Positions 45,758 to 53,741 of a stretch of 64,000 nt of DNA are shown piece after piece. The DNA is taken from the NCBI RefSeq assembly GCF_000485795.1, contig NZ_AXZL01000076.1:495895-559894 (forward strand), given 5' to 3'. A program made the position numbers and the translations under genes. A model generated the notes under the pieces. It was not told where the DNA came from, searched no databases, and worked only from the letters and a program-made list of their open reading frames with translations. Position 1 is the first letter of the stretch, and each line of letters begins with the position of its first letter. This stretch comes from Shewanella decolorationis S12. Lineage in GTDB: Bacteria > Pseudomonadota > Gammaproteobacteria > Enterobacterales > Shewanellaceae.

Positions 45758-45991
45758 ATGGGAATCGCCAATCATAGTCTTAAACCTGACGTTATTTTTG
45801 AAGTGAAAGTTAAAGGCAGATTACTCTCTGACGTTGCTCGCCAGTATGGACTTTCTGCTAAGTCGGTTTACCAATGGGTAAGGGAAAGTGAGCAGCAGCC
45901 ACAGCAGCGTGAATGCGCGTTAATGAGTGAAATCGCTCAGCTCCAAAAACGCATTAAGCAGCTTAATAATGAATTACGCACTATAGGTTGA
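45758..45991 (+). CDS. orphan IS3/IS911 OrfA-like DNA-binding protein
   Basis: A 77-residue protein with a helix-turn-helix (LLSDVARQYGLSAKSVYQWV, about residues 21-40) and a C-terminal leucine-zipper-like helix (IAQLQKRIKQLNNELRTIG), the two-part architecture of IS3-family OrfA. GAGGGA lies 8 bases before the ATG. No OrfB, frameshift site or IS end follows; instead a tandem array of hairpin modules begins 25 bp later. It may be a domesticated transposase remnant. Confidence 0.7.
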   Translation: MGIANHSLKPDVIFEVKVKGRLLSDVARQYGLSAKSVYQWVRESEQQPQQRECALMSEIAQLQKRIKQLNNELRTIG

Positions 45992-46015
45992 GCTAACAAC
46001 TTCTAGTGCAGTTAT

Positions 46016-46118
46016 CGACAAGGCCGGACTCCAATTCATACAGGCTTGAGGTCTGCAAGCGGTATGATAGATGTGCTAAAAATAAAAATAACAGCGCCCT
46101 TTTATGTCCGGCCTTGTC
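46016..46118 (+). ncRNA. hairpin module 1 of a tandem structured-RNA-like array
   Basis: A 103-bp module is closed by a perfect 13-bp terminal stem (GACAAGGCCGGAC / GTCCGGCCTTGTC). Inside, TCATAC-AG-GCTTG pairs with CAAGC-G-GTATGA as a second hairpin, followed by an A-rich stretch (AAAAATAAAAATAAC). The transcribed strand is inferred from the neighbouring genes; it could instead be DNA-level repeat. Confidence 0.55.
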
Positions 46119-46149
46119 ATCCAATTAATTGAATTAGCGTAAAAGTTTA

Positions 46150-46249
46150 GACAGAGTCGGATGGGTATCTATTATCGCTCCCCAACGACCTAAGATATAA
46201 ATCGTACACATAACAATAATAACTGTGCTGTTTACTATCCGACTCTGTC
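46150..46249 (+). ncRNA. hairpin module 2
   Basis: A 100-bp module closed by a perfect 13-bp stem of different sequence from module 1 (GACAGAGTCGGAT / ATCCGACTCTGTC), but at the same position and size. Inner pairs TATCT/AGATA and CACA/TGTG are present. The A-rich interior is also shared in place. Confidence 0.5.
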
Positions 46250-46295
46250 AACTCTCTCCCCGTAGGCGAAATCAAGGGAGAAAACGATAGGTTTT

Positions 46296-46398
46296 GGCAA
46301 GGCTTAAGAGGGAGTTGTCTCCCCCAAAGATCAAATATGTGAATTGTGCTCCCCCAAGTCACGAACATATTACCCTCTTGGGTCTTGTCCTTTTATTC
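46296..46398 (+). ncRNA. hairpin module A with T-rich 3' tail
   Basis: GGCAAGGCTTAAGAGGG (46296-46312) pairs with CCCTCTTGGGTCTTGTCC (46373-46390), giving about 17 base pairs (three G-T) with one bulged T. Inside is AATATGT / ACATATT (46334-46340, 46365-46371) around a CTCCCCCAAG loop. The stem is followed by TTTTATTC, so transcription may end there. Copy B at +167 bp conserves structure with changed bases. Confidence 0.6.
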
Positions 46399-46462
46399 AT
46401 GGATCAATGAGGATCCAGCGCTAAGATAGCGCGCCACGGATGGCTTAAACACTTAAGGTTTC

Positions 46463-46562
46463 GGCAAGGCTCAAGGGAGTAATCTCCCCCAAAGATTTAA
46501 TATGTTGATGATGTTCTGTGCTCCATCAACATATTTATCCCTTTGGTCTTGTCCTTTTATTC
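46463..46562 (+). ncRNA. hairpin module B with T-rich 3' tail
   Basis: GGCAAGGCTCAAGGGA pairs with TCCCTTTGGTCTTGTCC, and the inner stem AATATGTTGATG / CATCAACATATT (46499-46510, 46524-46535) is perfect over 12 bp. Compared with A, an A-T pair is a G-C pair and a G-C pair is A-T in the outer stem, and the inner stem is longer; this compensatory pattern supports RNA selection. It ends with the same TGTCCTTTTATTC. Confidence 0.6.
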
Positions 46563-46651
46563 AGAGGTTCAATGCAAGGAGGGGGAAGGATCCCCATGCC
46601 AAGGATGGTAATACCAGATACTAAAATCTGTGTATTAATAAGTTGAACAAT

Positions 46652-46681
46652 AAAACAGGCGCTTAAAAAGCGCCTGTTTTA
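46652..46681. terminator. bidirectional terminator between the array and the RIO kinase gene
   Basis: AAACAGGCGC / GCGCCTGTTT stem with a 7-base loop and A/T flanks on both sides. Confidence 0.82.
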
Positions 46682-46694
46682 TTAAATAGATAAA

Positions 46695-47552
46695 CTAATA
46701 GCCTTCATTAGCTTCTTGAAGTCGCAGCTTACGTTCCTGGGCCTCATCGTATGCGGCTTGGATTTCATCTAATACAGCATTCACATCGGCATCGACTAAT
46801 ACTTCGGTGAATTTGCCCGTTAATTGCGTATCAGGCTTTAATTGACCCGCCTCAAACAACGCCCACATTTCTTTGGCATATTGGGTCTTAAGTAGCTCAG
46901 GGGCATACTGGCCATAGTATTGCGTCATGTTATTTACATCACGCTCAAGCATCCATTTCGCATGATTGTTAGCTGCGGCATCAACGGCTTGGGGCAAATC
47001 GATAATCACCGGGCCATTCGCATCTACTAGGACATTAAACTCGGATAAGTCTCCATGGACTAAACCAGCGCAAAGCATGCGTTTAACATAGGTCATCACT
47101 AACCCATGGTCGTGTATGGCTTGCTCAGCACTAAAGCTCACATCATTCAGACGGGGCGCGACATGACCTTCGCTGTCAGTCACTAGTTCCATTAGCAATA
47201 CGCCATCGAAACAACCAAATGGCGTAGGCACTCTGACACCTGCATGGGCTAAACGAAACAGCGCATCGACCTCGGCACTCTGCCAAGCTTCTTCCATCTG
47301 TTCACGGCCGAATTTGGAGCCTTTCTCCATCGCCCTAGCACGACGGCTATTACGGACTTTACGTCCCTCTTGGTAAACTACAGCTTGCTTAAAACTGCGT
47401 TTTTCCGCTTCCTTATATACCTTGGCGCAGCGAATATCCTCACCACAGCGTACCACGTACACTGTAGCCTCTTTACCGCTCATTAATTGACTGATGACTT
47501 CGTCAACCAGTCCTTCATCAACCAGTGGTTGGATTCGTTTAGGAGTTTTCAT
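46695..47552 (-). CDS. RIO1-type protein kinase
   Basis: A 285-residue RIO-family kinase with an ATP-binding N lobe (SGKEATVYVVRCG), catalytic HGDLSEFNVLV and metal-binding IIDLPQAVDA. It is the bacterial PA4780-like branch. Targets are unknown; the fold is like eukaryotic RIO kinases, which act in ribosome assembly. It is a single gene read toward a shared terminator. Confidence 0.88.
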   Translation of the reverse strand: MKTPKRIQPLVDEGLVDEVISQLMSGKEATVYVVRCGEDIRCAKVYKEAEKRSFKQAVVYQEGRKVRNSRRARAMEKGSKFGREQMEEAWQSAEVDALFRLAHAGVRVPTPFGCFDGVLLMELVTDSEGHVAPRLNDVSFSAEQAIHDHGLVMTYVKRMLCAGLVHGDLSEFNVLVDANGPVIIDLPQAVDAAANNHAKWMLERDVNNMTQYYGQYAPELLKTQYAKEMWALFEAGQLKPDTQLTGKFTEVLVDADVNAVLDEIQAAYDEAQERKLRLQEANEGY

Positions 47553-47823
47553 ACCGACCTTATACCTTAGTTAGGCGTAAGATGGAATGCGCCGGGCAAA
47601 TCTTCATATAAAAGCAGCCTTATAAAGAGGATAGATAAAAATATACCGTTAAAGATACCTGACTTCAGTAAAAACTAAAGCACCACAACTAGGAACACAA
47701 TAGCAAAACTTAGCAGGATTTAAAGTCAGTAAAGCTGCTGAAAAATATCCCCAATTGCCTGTACCTTACCTTAATGAGCGTTTCAAATAACTTATTAGGC
47801 AAGAGACTGAAATCCAATGTGAT
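47553..47823. other. noncoding gap
   Basis: About 270 bp upstream of the RIO kinase gene and downstream of the 48 kb gene. No feature seen other than the expected RIO promoter. Confidence 0.4.
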
Positions 47824-48174
47824 TTATACGAAGAGTGCAATCACGCTGCCAACGGTTGCAGCGGCTTTCAACAATTGTCCCGCCTTAAAGTAACCTTGAC
47901 TACTATCCTGGTGTGAACTTTTGGATTCACAAAAAGTGTCATGGGCGTTTGGCTCAGCCAAACCTAGTGCACCATGGGCGAAAGATTGCAGGGCACCGAC
48001 CTTAGTTGAGGCATTGGTATCGCTGGACGCTGGGGAGTCTGTCGCCATTTTCAGTTCTGCTTTCACCTCTTTAGATGACAAAAAAGTGGCCGCAGAGTGT
48101 GGCACAGGTGTTTTTGTCGCTAAGAGCGATCTATCTGATGGAGGGAGCGAAGCCAACATATGGATTTCCGACAC
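47824..48174 (-). CDS. hypothetical protein with C-terminal membrane helix
   Basis: A 116-residue reading with polar Ser/Ala/Thr-rich N-terminal part (about 1-90) and a C-terminal hydrophobic segment (LLKAAATVGSVIALFV), typical of a tail-anchored protein. The start is unclear: a GTG at 48174 or an ATG 15 bases inside; neither has a strong ribosome site. An ORF on the opposite strand (47921-48187) overlaps it and is judged a shadow. Not recognised. Confidence 0.45.
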   Translation of the reverse strand: MSEIHMLASLPPSDRSLLATKTPVPHSAATFLSSKEVKAELKMATDSPASSDTNASTKVGALQSFAHGALGLAEPNAHDTFCESKSSHQDSSQGYFKAGQLLKAAATVGSVIALFV

Positions 48175-48367
48175 AGGAGATTTATGAGTAAAACTAACAT
48201 TAACTCAATGCGTTAGCATCATGATATCAAGCAAGTTGTGACTCAGATAGAAAAGCCAGCCCGCGTATTGTGCAAGATAACCGTATTGCTGGCGAAATAT
48301 AGCACTAGCTCTCCTATGCCCTAAGCTTTATGCTGAGGCCACTTTGACGACAGTTTTAGAAAATCAC

Positions 48368-48916
48368 ATGCGTTATCTTAATTTTGCTTTGGCACTTACC
48401 GCGCTCTCTCTTACCCAATGTACTAGCCTCTCACTCGAAGAATGTCGTGATAACGACTGGTATGCCACGGGTTTAGCCGACGGTAATAGAGGCGTAACGG
48501 CAACTCAACTCAATCAATATCAGCAGGACTGCCGGGAGTTTAACCTAAGAGTCGATGCGGCACAGTGGCAGCAGGGATATCAGCAAGGGCTCATCAGCTA
48601 CTGTTTGCCCGAAAATGGCTACCGTGTAGGCTTAGCAGGCGAAAGTTACTATGGCGTTTGTAGCAACAATCAGTTTGTTGAGCGTTATAACCAAGGACAT
48701 GAGCAATATCTGGTGAATAAGCGTCTGGCTGAAATTGCCGATCGCTTAAATGCCATCGATAGCGAGATTAGTAGCATCAACAACAAGCTAAACAATCTCA
48801 CCGATAAAGCAGAGCTACTGAAGCAAAAGAACATCTTATTGAACGAGAAAAACCATCTCCTCGACGAGAGACGCAGACTACGTCAAGAGGATATTCGCTT
48901 TGAATTTAGGTTTTAA
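48368..48916 (+). CDS. DUF2799-like lipoprotein
   Basis: A 182-residue predicted lipoprotein: signal peptide MRYLNFALALTALSLTQC with Cys 18, then a DUF2799-type region (CRDNDWYATGLADGNRGV, GYQQGLISYCLPENGYRVGL) and a long C-terminal coiled coil (about 120-180, EISSINNKLNNLTDKAELLK). Outer-membrane attachment is inferred. A TTG at 48344 with GAGG upstream is a possible alternative start that would lengthen it by 8 residues. Confidence 0.8.
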   Translation: MRYLNFALALTALSLTQCTSLSLEECRDNDWYATGLADGNRGVTATQLNQYQQDCREFNLRVDAAQWQQGYQQGLISYCLPENGYRVGLAGESYYGVCSNNQFVERYNQGHEQYLVNKRLAEIADRLNAIDSEISSINNKLNNLTDKAELLKQKNILLNEKNHLLDERRRLRQEDIRFEFRF

Positions 48917-48941
48917 TCGTTAAAAACATAGGTCAAAGAAT

Positions 48942-48974
48942 AATAAGCCATCCACTATTTAGGGATGGCTTTAT
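48942..48974 (-). terminator. terminator of the PAP2 gene, overlapping its stop
   Basis: AATAAGCCATCC / GGATGGCTTTATT stem with an 8-9-base loop; its right arm lies within the last codons of the gene at 48955. It may also end the converging DUF2799 gene. Confidence 0.75.
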
Positions 48975-49734
48975 TGCACACTTTAGCATTGATAAAGTTG
49001 ATTTTATTGGTGACTTTAACCTTTTTTACCTTAGGTACGCGAAGAAAAAAAACATAGTAAAGTAAGCTTGCTGACGTCCAAGCAATCGCCAAACTCCATA
49101 GATCATGGCTCAAGAAGTGAGCGCCGCGAAGCTCCTGCGCAAAACCAAATACCGCGCCCAAGGTTATACCAAAGATAAGCCCTGCGTAGGCATATTTTGG
49201 GCGATACTCTTTCAACCAATAATAACTAGCAATCCAAGCAAAGCCGCCGCTAGAATGCCCGCCAGGGAAACACTGACCAAACTCGGCGCCCTCTGGCAAA
49301 CGAGCAAATAGGGATGAGTGCATCATACGACCACCAAACTCAATCACATCCCATGGACAGGTCATATGAGTCAAGCTTTTGCCAATTCGAACTAACACAA
49401 CACTCGCTAGTACACTGCAAAACAGATAAATAAAGCCTTTACGATATGGACGCAGTTTATCGAGACGAAAACTTAAGCCAATACAGCTTACAACAACCAC
49501 CGCGAGCAAAATAACCAGATTTCGCCCAGTGACATGCAGCAGATCCTCTGTCAACCAATGGCCACGCAAAGGCCAAGAATCGACACCACCCTGCCAGTGA
49601 AATAAAAAGTTAGCGAAACGCATGTCGGCATGGGTTAGTTCGAGCCAAAAAATAATCACCGCAAACACTAACCAAGGTACCAGCAAATGTCCCTTTGCAA
49701 AGCTTAAAAATGTCGTCCTAACATTGCTTTTCAT
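48955..49734 (-). CDS. PAP2-family membrane phosphatase
   Basis: A 259-residue protein with about six hydrophobic segments and the PAP2 motifs: C1 near RIGKSLTHMTCPWD, C2 FPGGHSSGGFAW and C3 RGAHFLSHDLWS. It would dephosphorylate lipid phosphates (for example undecaprenyl-PP or lipid A) on the periplasmic side. Start at the ATG at 49734; an earlier GTG also exists. It is single and divergent from the EAL gene. Confidence 0.85.
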   Translation of the reverse strand: MKSNVRTTFLSFAKGHLLVPWLVFAVIIFWLELTHADMRFANFLFHWQGGVDSWPLRGHWLTEDLLHVTGRNLVILLAVVVVSCIGLSFRLDKLRPYRKGFIYLFCSVLASVVLVRIGKSLTHMTCPWDVIEFGGRMMHSSLFARLPEGAEFGQCFPGGHSSGGFAWIASYYWLKEYRPKYAYAGLIFGITLGAVFGFAQELRGAHFLSHDLWSLAIAWTSASLLYYVFFLRVPKVKKVKVTNKINFINAKVCNKAIPK

Positions 49735-49937
49735 ATTGTGATGCACTTAGTTGTCCACTACTCAGCTATACCCGCCCTCAGAGTACTGGCTAATTCTTAT
49801 CAAAAACTTAAGAAATCCATGGGAATATACAACATATATTTTACATATCAAAACACTTCAGGCTGTGATTAACACCCCACATAGAGATAAAAAGACTATA
49901 GTCAATAAATAGTATCGAGCTTTATGGATGAACCGCT

Positions 49938-51902
49938 ATGCCCTACCACTTCGCACTCCAACAGGATCAAAAAGAGCGGTTGTACGCCGACTTAGGTATT
50001 GATGCAAACAAGATAATGGTGCCGCCAAACATGCTTGAAAATTGGCAACAAACCTTAGATTTAATATCGGAGATCGTTGATACCCCAGCCGTACTCATTA
50101 TGCGGGTTCATCCTACGGAAATTGAAGTTTTTGCCTCAAGCCATAGCCAAGGAAACCCCTACAAACCTCAAGATAGAGAACATTTGGGGCATGGGCTTTA
50201 CTGCGAAACCGTGATGAAAGAGTGCCGGGAGCTCCATATTCCTAACGCATTAAAGGATGCAAATTGGGATAAAAATCCCGATATAAAACTGGGGATGATA
50301 GCCTACTGTGGCCTGCCACTGCATTGGCCCGATAACACGACTTTCGGCACTATTTGTATGCTAGACAATAAAGAACGCAACTACAGCCAACAGTTCCGCA
50401 GTCTGCTGGCAAGGTTTCAGAATGCTATCGAAACTAATCTAATTACTTTATACCAACAGGCAAAATTACAGCTACATAACCAGCAACTCGAAGTAAAAGT
50501 GCAACAACGAACCCACGAATTAGCTGAATTGAGTGCCAAATTAATTCGCGAAATCGAAACCCGCACCAACACTGAAAGCTCACTTGAGTATCATAAGAGC
50601 TACGATCCGCTGACGGGATTACCTAACAGACCCAATTTGATTAATACTCTGGCGAACATGCTAGAAGACATTAATCGCAAGCAAAAAATATCTGTCTTTT
50701 ATGTTGGCTTACGGAATTTTAAATCGATCAACGACAGCTACGGCTATTTAATTGGTGACAAAATTCTCGCAACCTTAGGTCAGCGCTTACAACATAGCAC
50801 CTCAAATGACACCTTTATTGCCCGTATTGCTGGAGCAGAATTTGTTTTAGTGCAAGCCAATAATTCCTCTCATACAGAGACGCATAAGTTTATCGAGCAA
50901 ATCATAAATTGCTGCCACTCCCCATTTGGGATTGCAAATCTTATCATAAGCTTACATTGCTCAATTGGTATTGCCCAAGCGCCTAACGATGGAATTGATG
51001 CCGCCCAACTTCTACAAAAAGCGGGAGCGGCCATGACAATCAGCAAAGCAGAAGGACTCAGTTACAGTTTTTTTGATCAACAAACACAAAGCATACTTAA
51101 TGAGCGCTACCAAATTGAATCCTACTTAGTCGATGCGCTTAAAAAGCATGAACTCAGCCTCCACTACCAACCGATTATCGAACTCAACACCCGCCAAGTT
51201 ATAGGTGCAGAAGCCCTATTACGCTGGTATAACCCAGTGCTAGGTCAAGTGGCACCAGATCAATTTATTGCATTAGCCGAACGTAATGGCCAAATCATTG
51301 AAATTGGCAACTATGTTCTGCACTCAGCCCTAAAGCAAACTGCTTATTGGTGCCAGATATTGCAACAAGACTTTAAAATCGCCATTAATATCTCTCCAGT
51401 GCAAATGCGTAATCCTCGCTTTGGTGAACATATCGCCGAGCTTTTGACCCTATATCAATTACCCGCAACCGCTCTTGAGCTAGAGATTACAGAGGGAATG
51501 CTGCTACAGGATGAGCACATAGCCCATCATGCGATTTCGCAACTACAGGAACTGGGGGTTCATATTTCACTCGATGACTTCGGTACCGGTTACTCTTCAC
51601 TGAGTTATCTGCAAAAGTATTCCTTCGATACTTTGAAAATCGATCGCTGTTTTATCAGCAAACTCGAACATAGCGAGCAAGCACGAGAGCTCACTAAAGC
51701 TATGATTGCGATAGGGAAAAAACTTAAACTAAAAGTCATTGCAGAAGGCGTTGAAAATACCTTTCAGGACACATTTATTTGCAATGATGACTGTAATTAC
51801 GGACAAGGCTATCTCTATGGCAAACCCGTTACGCCAGAACAGTTTGAACATGACTTTATTCGACGTCAGTCAACGCCATTTTATAAAACTGAGCCAAATT
51901 AA
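49938..51902 (+). CDS. GAF-GGDEF-EAL signalling protein with degenerate GGDEF
   Basis: A 654-residue cyclic-di-GMP protein. Residues about 20-165 are GAF-like, then a coiled coil (about 165-210), a GGDEF domain (about 215-380) whose motif is AGAEF instead of GGDEF, and an EAL domain (about 395-640) with EALLRW, DDFGTGYSS and AEGVEN intact. It likely acts mainly as a phosphodiesterase, with the GGDEF domain regulatory. No signal peptide. Confidence 0.88.
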   Translation: MPYHFALQQDQKERLYADLGIDANKIMVPPNMLENWQQTLDLISEIVDTPAVLIMRVHPTEIEVFASSHSQGNPYKPQDREHLGHGLYCETVMKECRELHIPNALKDANWDKNPDIKLGMIAYCGLPLHWPDNTTFGTICMLDNKERNYSQQFRSLLARFQNAIETNLITLYQQAKLQLHNQQLEVKVQQRTHELAELSAKLIREIETRTNTESSLEYHKSYDPLTGLPNRPNLINTLANMLEDINRKQKISVFYVGLRNFKSINDSYGYLIGDKILATLGQRLQHSTSNDTFIARIAGAEFVLVQANNSSHTETHKFIEQIINCCHSPFGIANLIISLHCSIGIAQAPNDGIDAAQLLQKAGAAMTISKAEGLSYSFFDQQTQSILNERYQIESYLVDALKKHELSLHYQPIIELNTRQVIGAEALLRWYNPVLGQVAPDQFIALAERNGQIIEIGNYVLHSALKQTAYWCQILQQDFKIAINISPVQMRNPRFGEHIAELLTLYQLPATALELEITEGMLLQDEHIAHHAISQLQELGVHISLDDFGTGYSSLSYLQKYSFDTLKIDRCFISKLEHSEQARELTKAMIAIGKKLKLKVIAEGVENTFQDTFICNDDCNYGQGYLYGKPVTPEQFEHDFIRRQSTPFYKTEPN

Positions 51903-51931
51903 TAGCCGTTATACGCACGAGTACAGTAATA

Positions 51932-52030
51932 ATACCAATCACATTAAACATCCAATTAATTCAAAGCATTAGCCTTGCATAAAGCCCGTTAACTCCCGCT
52001 GAATGAACAAATATTTAATACGATTGGTAT
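51932..52030. mobile_element. 99-bp MITE-like repeat with ATACCAATC ends
   Basis: ATACCAATCACATTAAA (51932-51948) and the reverse complement of the right end (52014-52030) match over most positions. The inner sequence forms no gene. It lies directly next to the nrfA terminator. Its ends look like short repeats common in Shewanella genomes; the family is not assigned. Confidence 0.5.
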
Positions 52031-52033
52031 AAA

Positions 52034-52063
52034 AAGCCCCCGTAACCTGAGTTACGGGGGCTT
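52034..52063 (-). terminator. nrfA terminator
   Basis: AAGCCCCCGTAAC / GTTACGGGGGCTT, a perfect 13-bp stem with a 4-base loop; on the minus strand it is followed by TTTATACC. Nearly palindromic, so it can serve the converging EAL gene too. Confidence 0.88.
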
Positions 52064-52096
52064 TGCTATGAGGGGTTAGCTCATATTCAAGAATAT

Positions 52097-53500
52097 TTAC
52101 TTATAAGTTGCTTCGCGTTTTTTCGCTTCAGCATCCCACTTAGGTAATGTGTCTTTCTTGAATGCTTCTTTCTCTGCATTCATCTTGTCCATATCCATAC
52201 CTAGTGCAGCTTGAGCTTTCGCTTTGGTAGAGATATCTGGGATAGCAACTGGATCTGTTAAACCTTTTTTCGCTAACAATTGTGCCAACTTAACTCGAGC
52301 ATCGGCCGCTTTATTAACTGACGTACCCAACACTCGTAGCGCTTCTTCAGGAGCGTGAGCCGCAACACCGTGCGAAGCAATGGCGAAGTCCCAGCGCCAT
52401 TGAGCGTGGCGGATATCCGTTAGGATTGGCTTCATCTCGGCTTCAGTAGCCCCTAATTCCCATGCTTTAGCGGCTTCGAAGTGCGCCTTCACTAATTGTT
52501 CTTCCGCTTTAAGTTTCATTTCTTTAACTTTAGCTTTGCGCTCATTAGTGACACCCACTAAGAATTCTTTCGTTTGGCTATGGCAAGTTGCACAGGTTTC
52601 TTCGAAACGATCGAATGGGTTACCGACTTTATGGTCAGTGAACTTCTTACCTTCTGGGCTAGTCACTTTAGGCATATGACAGTCAACACAACTGACATTA
52701 TTTTTACCATGAATACCCATCTTCCAAGTTTCATAACCTGGGTGTTGTGCTTTTAACATTGGCGTTTTAGACAGTGCATGAGTCCAATCAGAGAACTCAA
52801 TACCATCATAGTAAACTTCCATTTGCTCAACGGTTACGCCCATATCCCAAGGGAATTTTACGAAGTTCTTTCTGTCTTCTTTCTTCTCGAAATAGTATTC
52901 AACGTGACACTGAGCGCAAACCATTGATTGCTTGTCTTTCTTGGATGCTTTATCAAATGGAGTGCCAATAGCCTCCATAGCACGATCAACATAAGGACGA
53001 GAAATACGTAATTTTGGGGTGCCTTTTTCATGGCAATCGCCACAGCCAATAGTATTGGTCACTTCTGGACCACCTTTGGCCCATTTACCTTTGAAGTACC
53101 CGTCTTCACCTTGCTCTTCGATTAAGCGAGGTACGTCTGGGCTCTTACAGCTCCAACAGGCCATTGGCATTGGGCCGTCTTCAGCATTGGCTGGAGCGCC
53201 TGTACGCAGAGTATTACGCACATCAGTCACGGCATACATATGGCCGCGAGGTGCGTTGTAATCTTTAGCAAAACCATAACCCGCCCACAGAATAACCATA
53301 TTAGGATCCTGTGCTAACGCATCAACTAGCTCTTCACTCTTTGCAGTGTCATGCCAGCTATTATATTGATTTTTAAATTTATCTTTATAAACTTCATTGC
53401 GAGGCTCAGTTTTATCACTCGCCATCGCACTCGCCGCCATGAAGCTCGCGGCAACCAATGCACTCAGTGCAAAGGACTTACCTGTCATCTTCTTCATCAT
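52097..53500 (-). CDS. nrfA: pentaheme ammonia-forming nitrite reductase
   Basis: A 467-residue periplasmic cytochrome c552 with signal peptide (cut near AMASDKT). The catalytic heme has the CWSCK motif, and four CxxCH motifs follow (CGDCH, CAQCH, CVDCH, CATCH). It reduces nitrite to ammonium with six electrons, probably fed from the quinone pool through CymA. It has no nrfBCD neighbour here, as in Shewanella. It is divergent from narQ, with a NarP site between. Confidence 0.95.
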   Translation of the reverse strand: MMKKMTGKSFALSALVAASFMAASAMASDKTEPRNEVYKDKFKNQYNSWHDTAKSEELVDALAQDPNMVILWAGYGFAKDYNAPRGHMYAVTDVRNTLRTGAPANAEDGPMPMACWSCKSPDVPRLIEEQGEDGYFKGKWAKGGPEVTNTIGCGDCHEKGTPKLRISRPYVDRAMEAIGTPFDKASKKDKQSMVCAQCHVEYYFEKKEDRKNFVKFPWDMGVTVEQMEVYYDGIEFSDWTHALSKTPMLKAQHPGYETWKMGIHGKNNVSCVDCHMPKVTSPEGKKFTDHKVGNPFDRFEETCATCHSQTKEFLVGVTNERKAKVKEMKLKAEEQLVKAHFEAAKAWELGATEAEMKPILTDIRHAQWRWDFAIASHGVAAHAPEEALRVLGTSVNKAADARVKLAQLLAKKGLTDPVAIPDISTKAKAQAALGMDMDKMNAEKEAFKKDTLPKWDAEAKKREATYK

Positions 53501-53579
53501 CTCATCTCCGTGTTGCATTATTTTAATAAATCACGACATCTCCAGCGCCAAAGTTAGTGGCTTAACCCCTCCAAAGACA

Positions 53580-53595
53580 TACCCCTTAGGAGGTA
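53580..53595. promoter_or_regulatory. NarP/NarL 7-2-7 heptamer pair
   Basis: TACCCCT-TA-GGAGGTA is a near-perfect inverted pair of TACYYMT heptamers spaced by 2 bp, the known high-affinity NarP/NarL arrangement. It lies about 80 bp before nrfA and about 150 bp before narQ, so it should mediate nitrate/nitrite control of nrfA. Confidence 0.72.
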
Positions 53596-53741
53596 TCTGG
53601 AGCGAAGTTTGCGCTAGATCAAAATGTAATAGTGTTGTTGTTCACACTTTTATGTTTTTGTTAATGTAGTACATTATTTTCTAATGTAAAACACGACTAA
53701 AGTGCTATTAAATCAACGGCCATATATTAGGTAATGGACAT

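Larger units (their letters stand above)
45992..46694. other. noncoding region holding the hairpin-module array
   Basis: About 700 bp without a convincing gene: two ~100-bp modules (46016-46249), two related ~95-bp modules (46296-46554), a bidirectional terminator at 46652 and short linkers. A small ORF on the minus strand (46147-46368) lies within the array but has no ribosome site. Confidence 0.7.

Noticed and set aside
45758..45991. Complete IS3-family insertion sequence
   Set aside because: There is no OrfB, slippery frameshift site or terminal inverted repeats around this ORF.
46147..46368. 73-codon minus-strand ORF within the hairpin array
   Set aside because: No ribosome site, and its sequence is the reverse of the inverted-repeat modules, so it is a by-product.
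47921..48187. 88-codon ORF on the plus strand overlapping the gene at 47824-48174
   Set aside because: Begins at TTG with no ribosome site; the minus-strand frame has a better protein-like C-terminal membrane helix.
53600..53660. CRP/FNR-type site between nrfA and narQ
   Set aside because: Half-site TTCACA is present but the partner half is degenerate and spacing is off.
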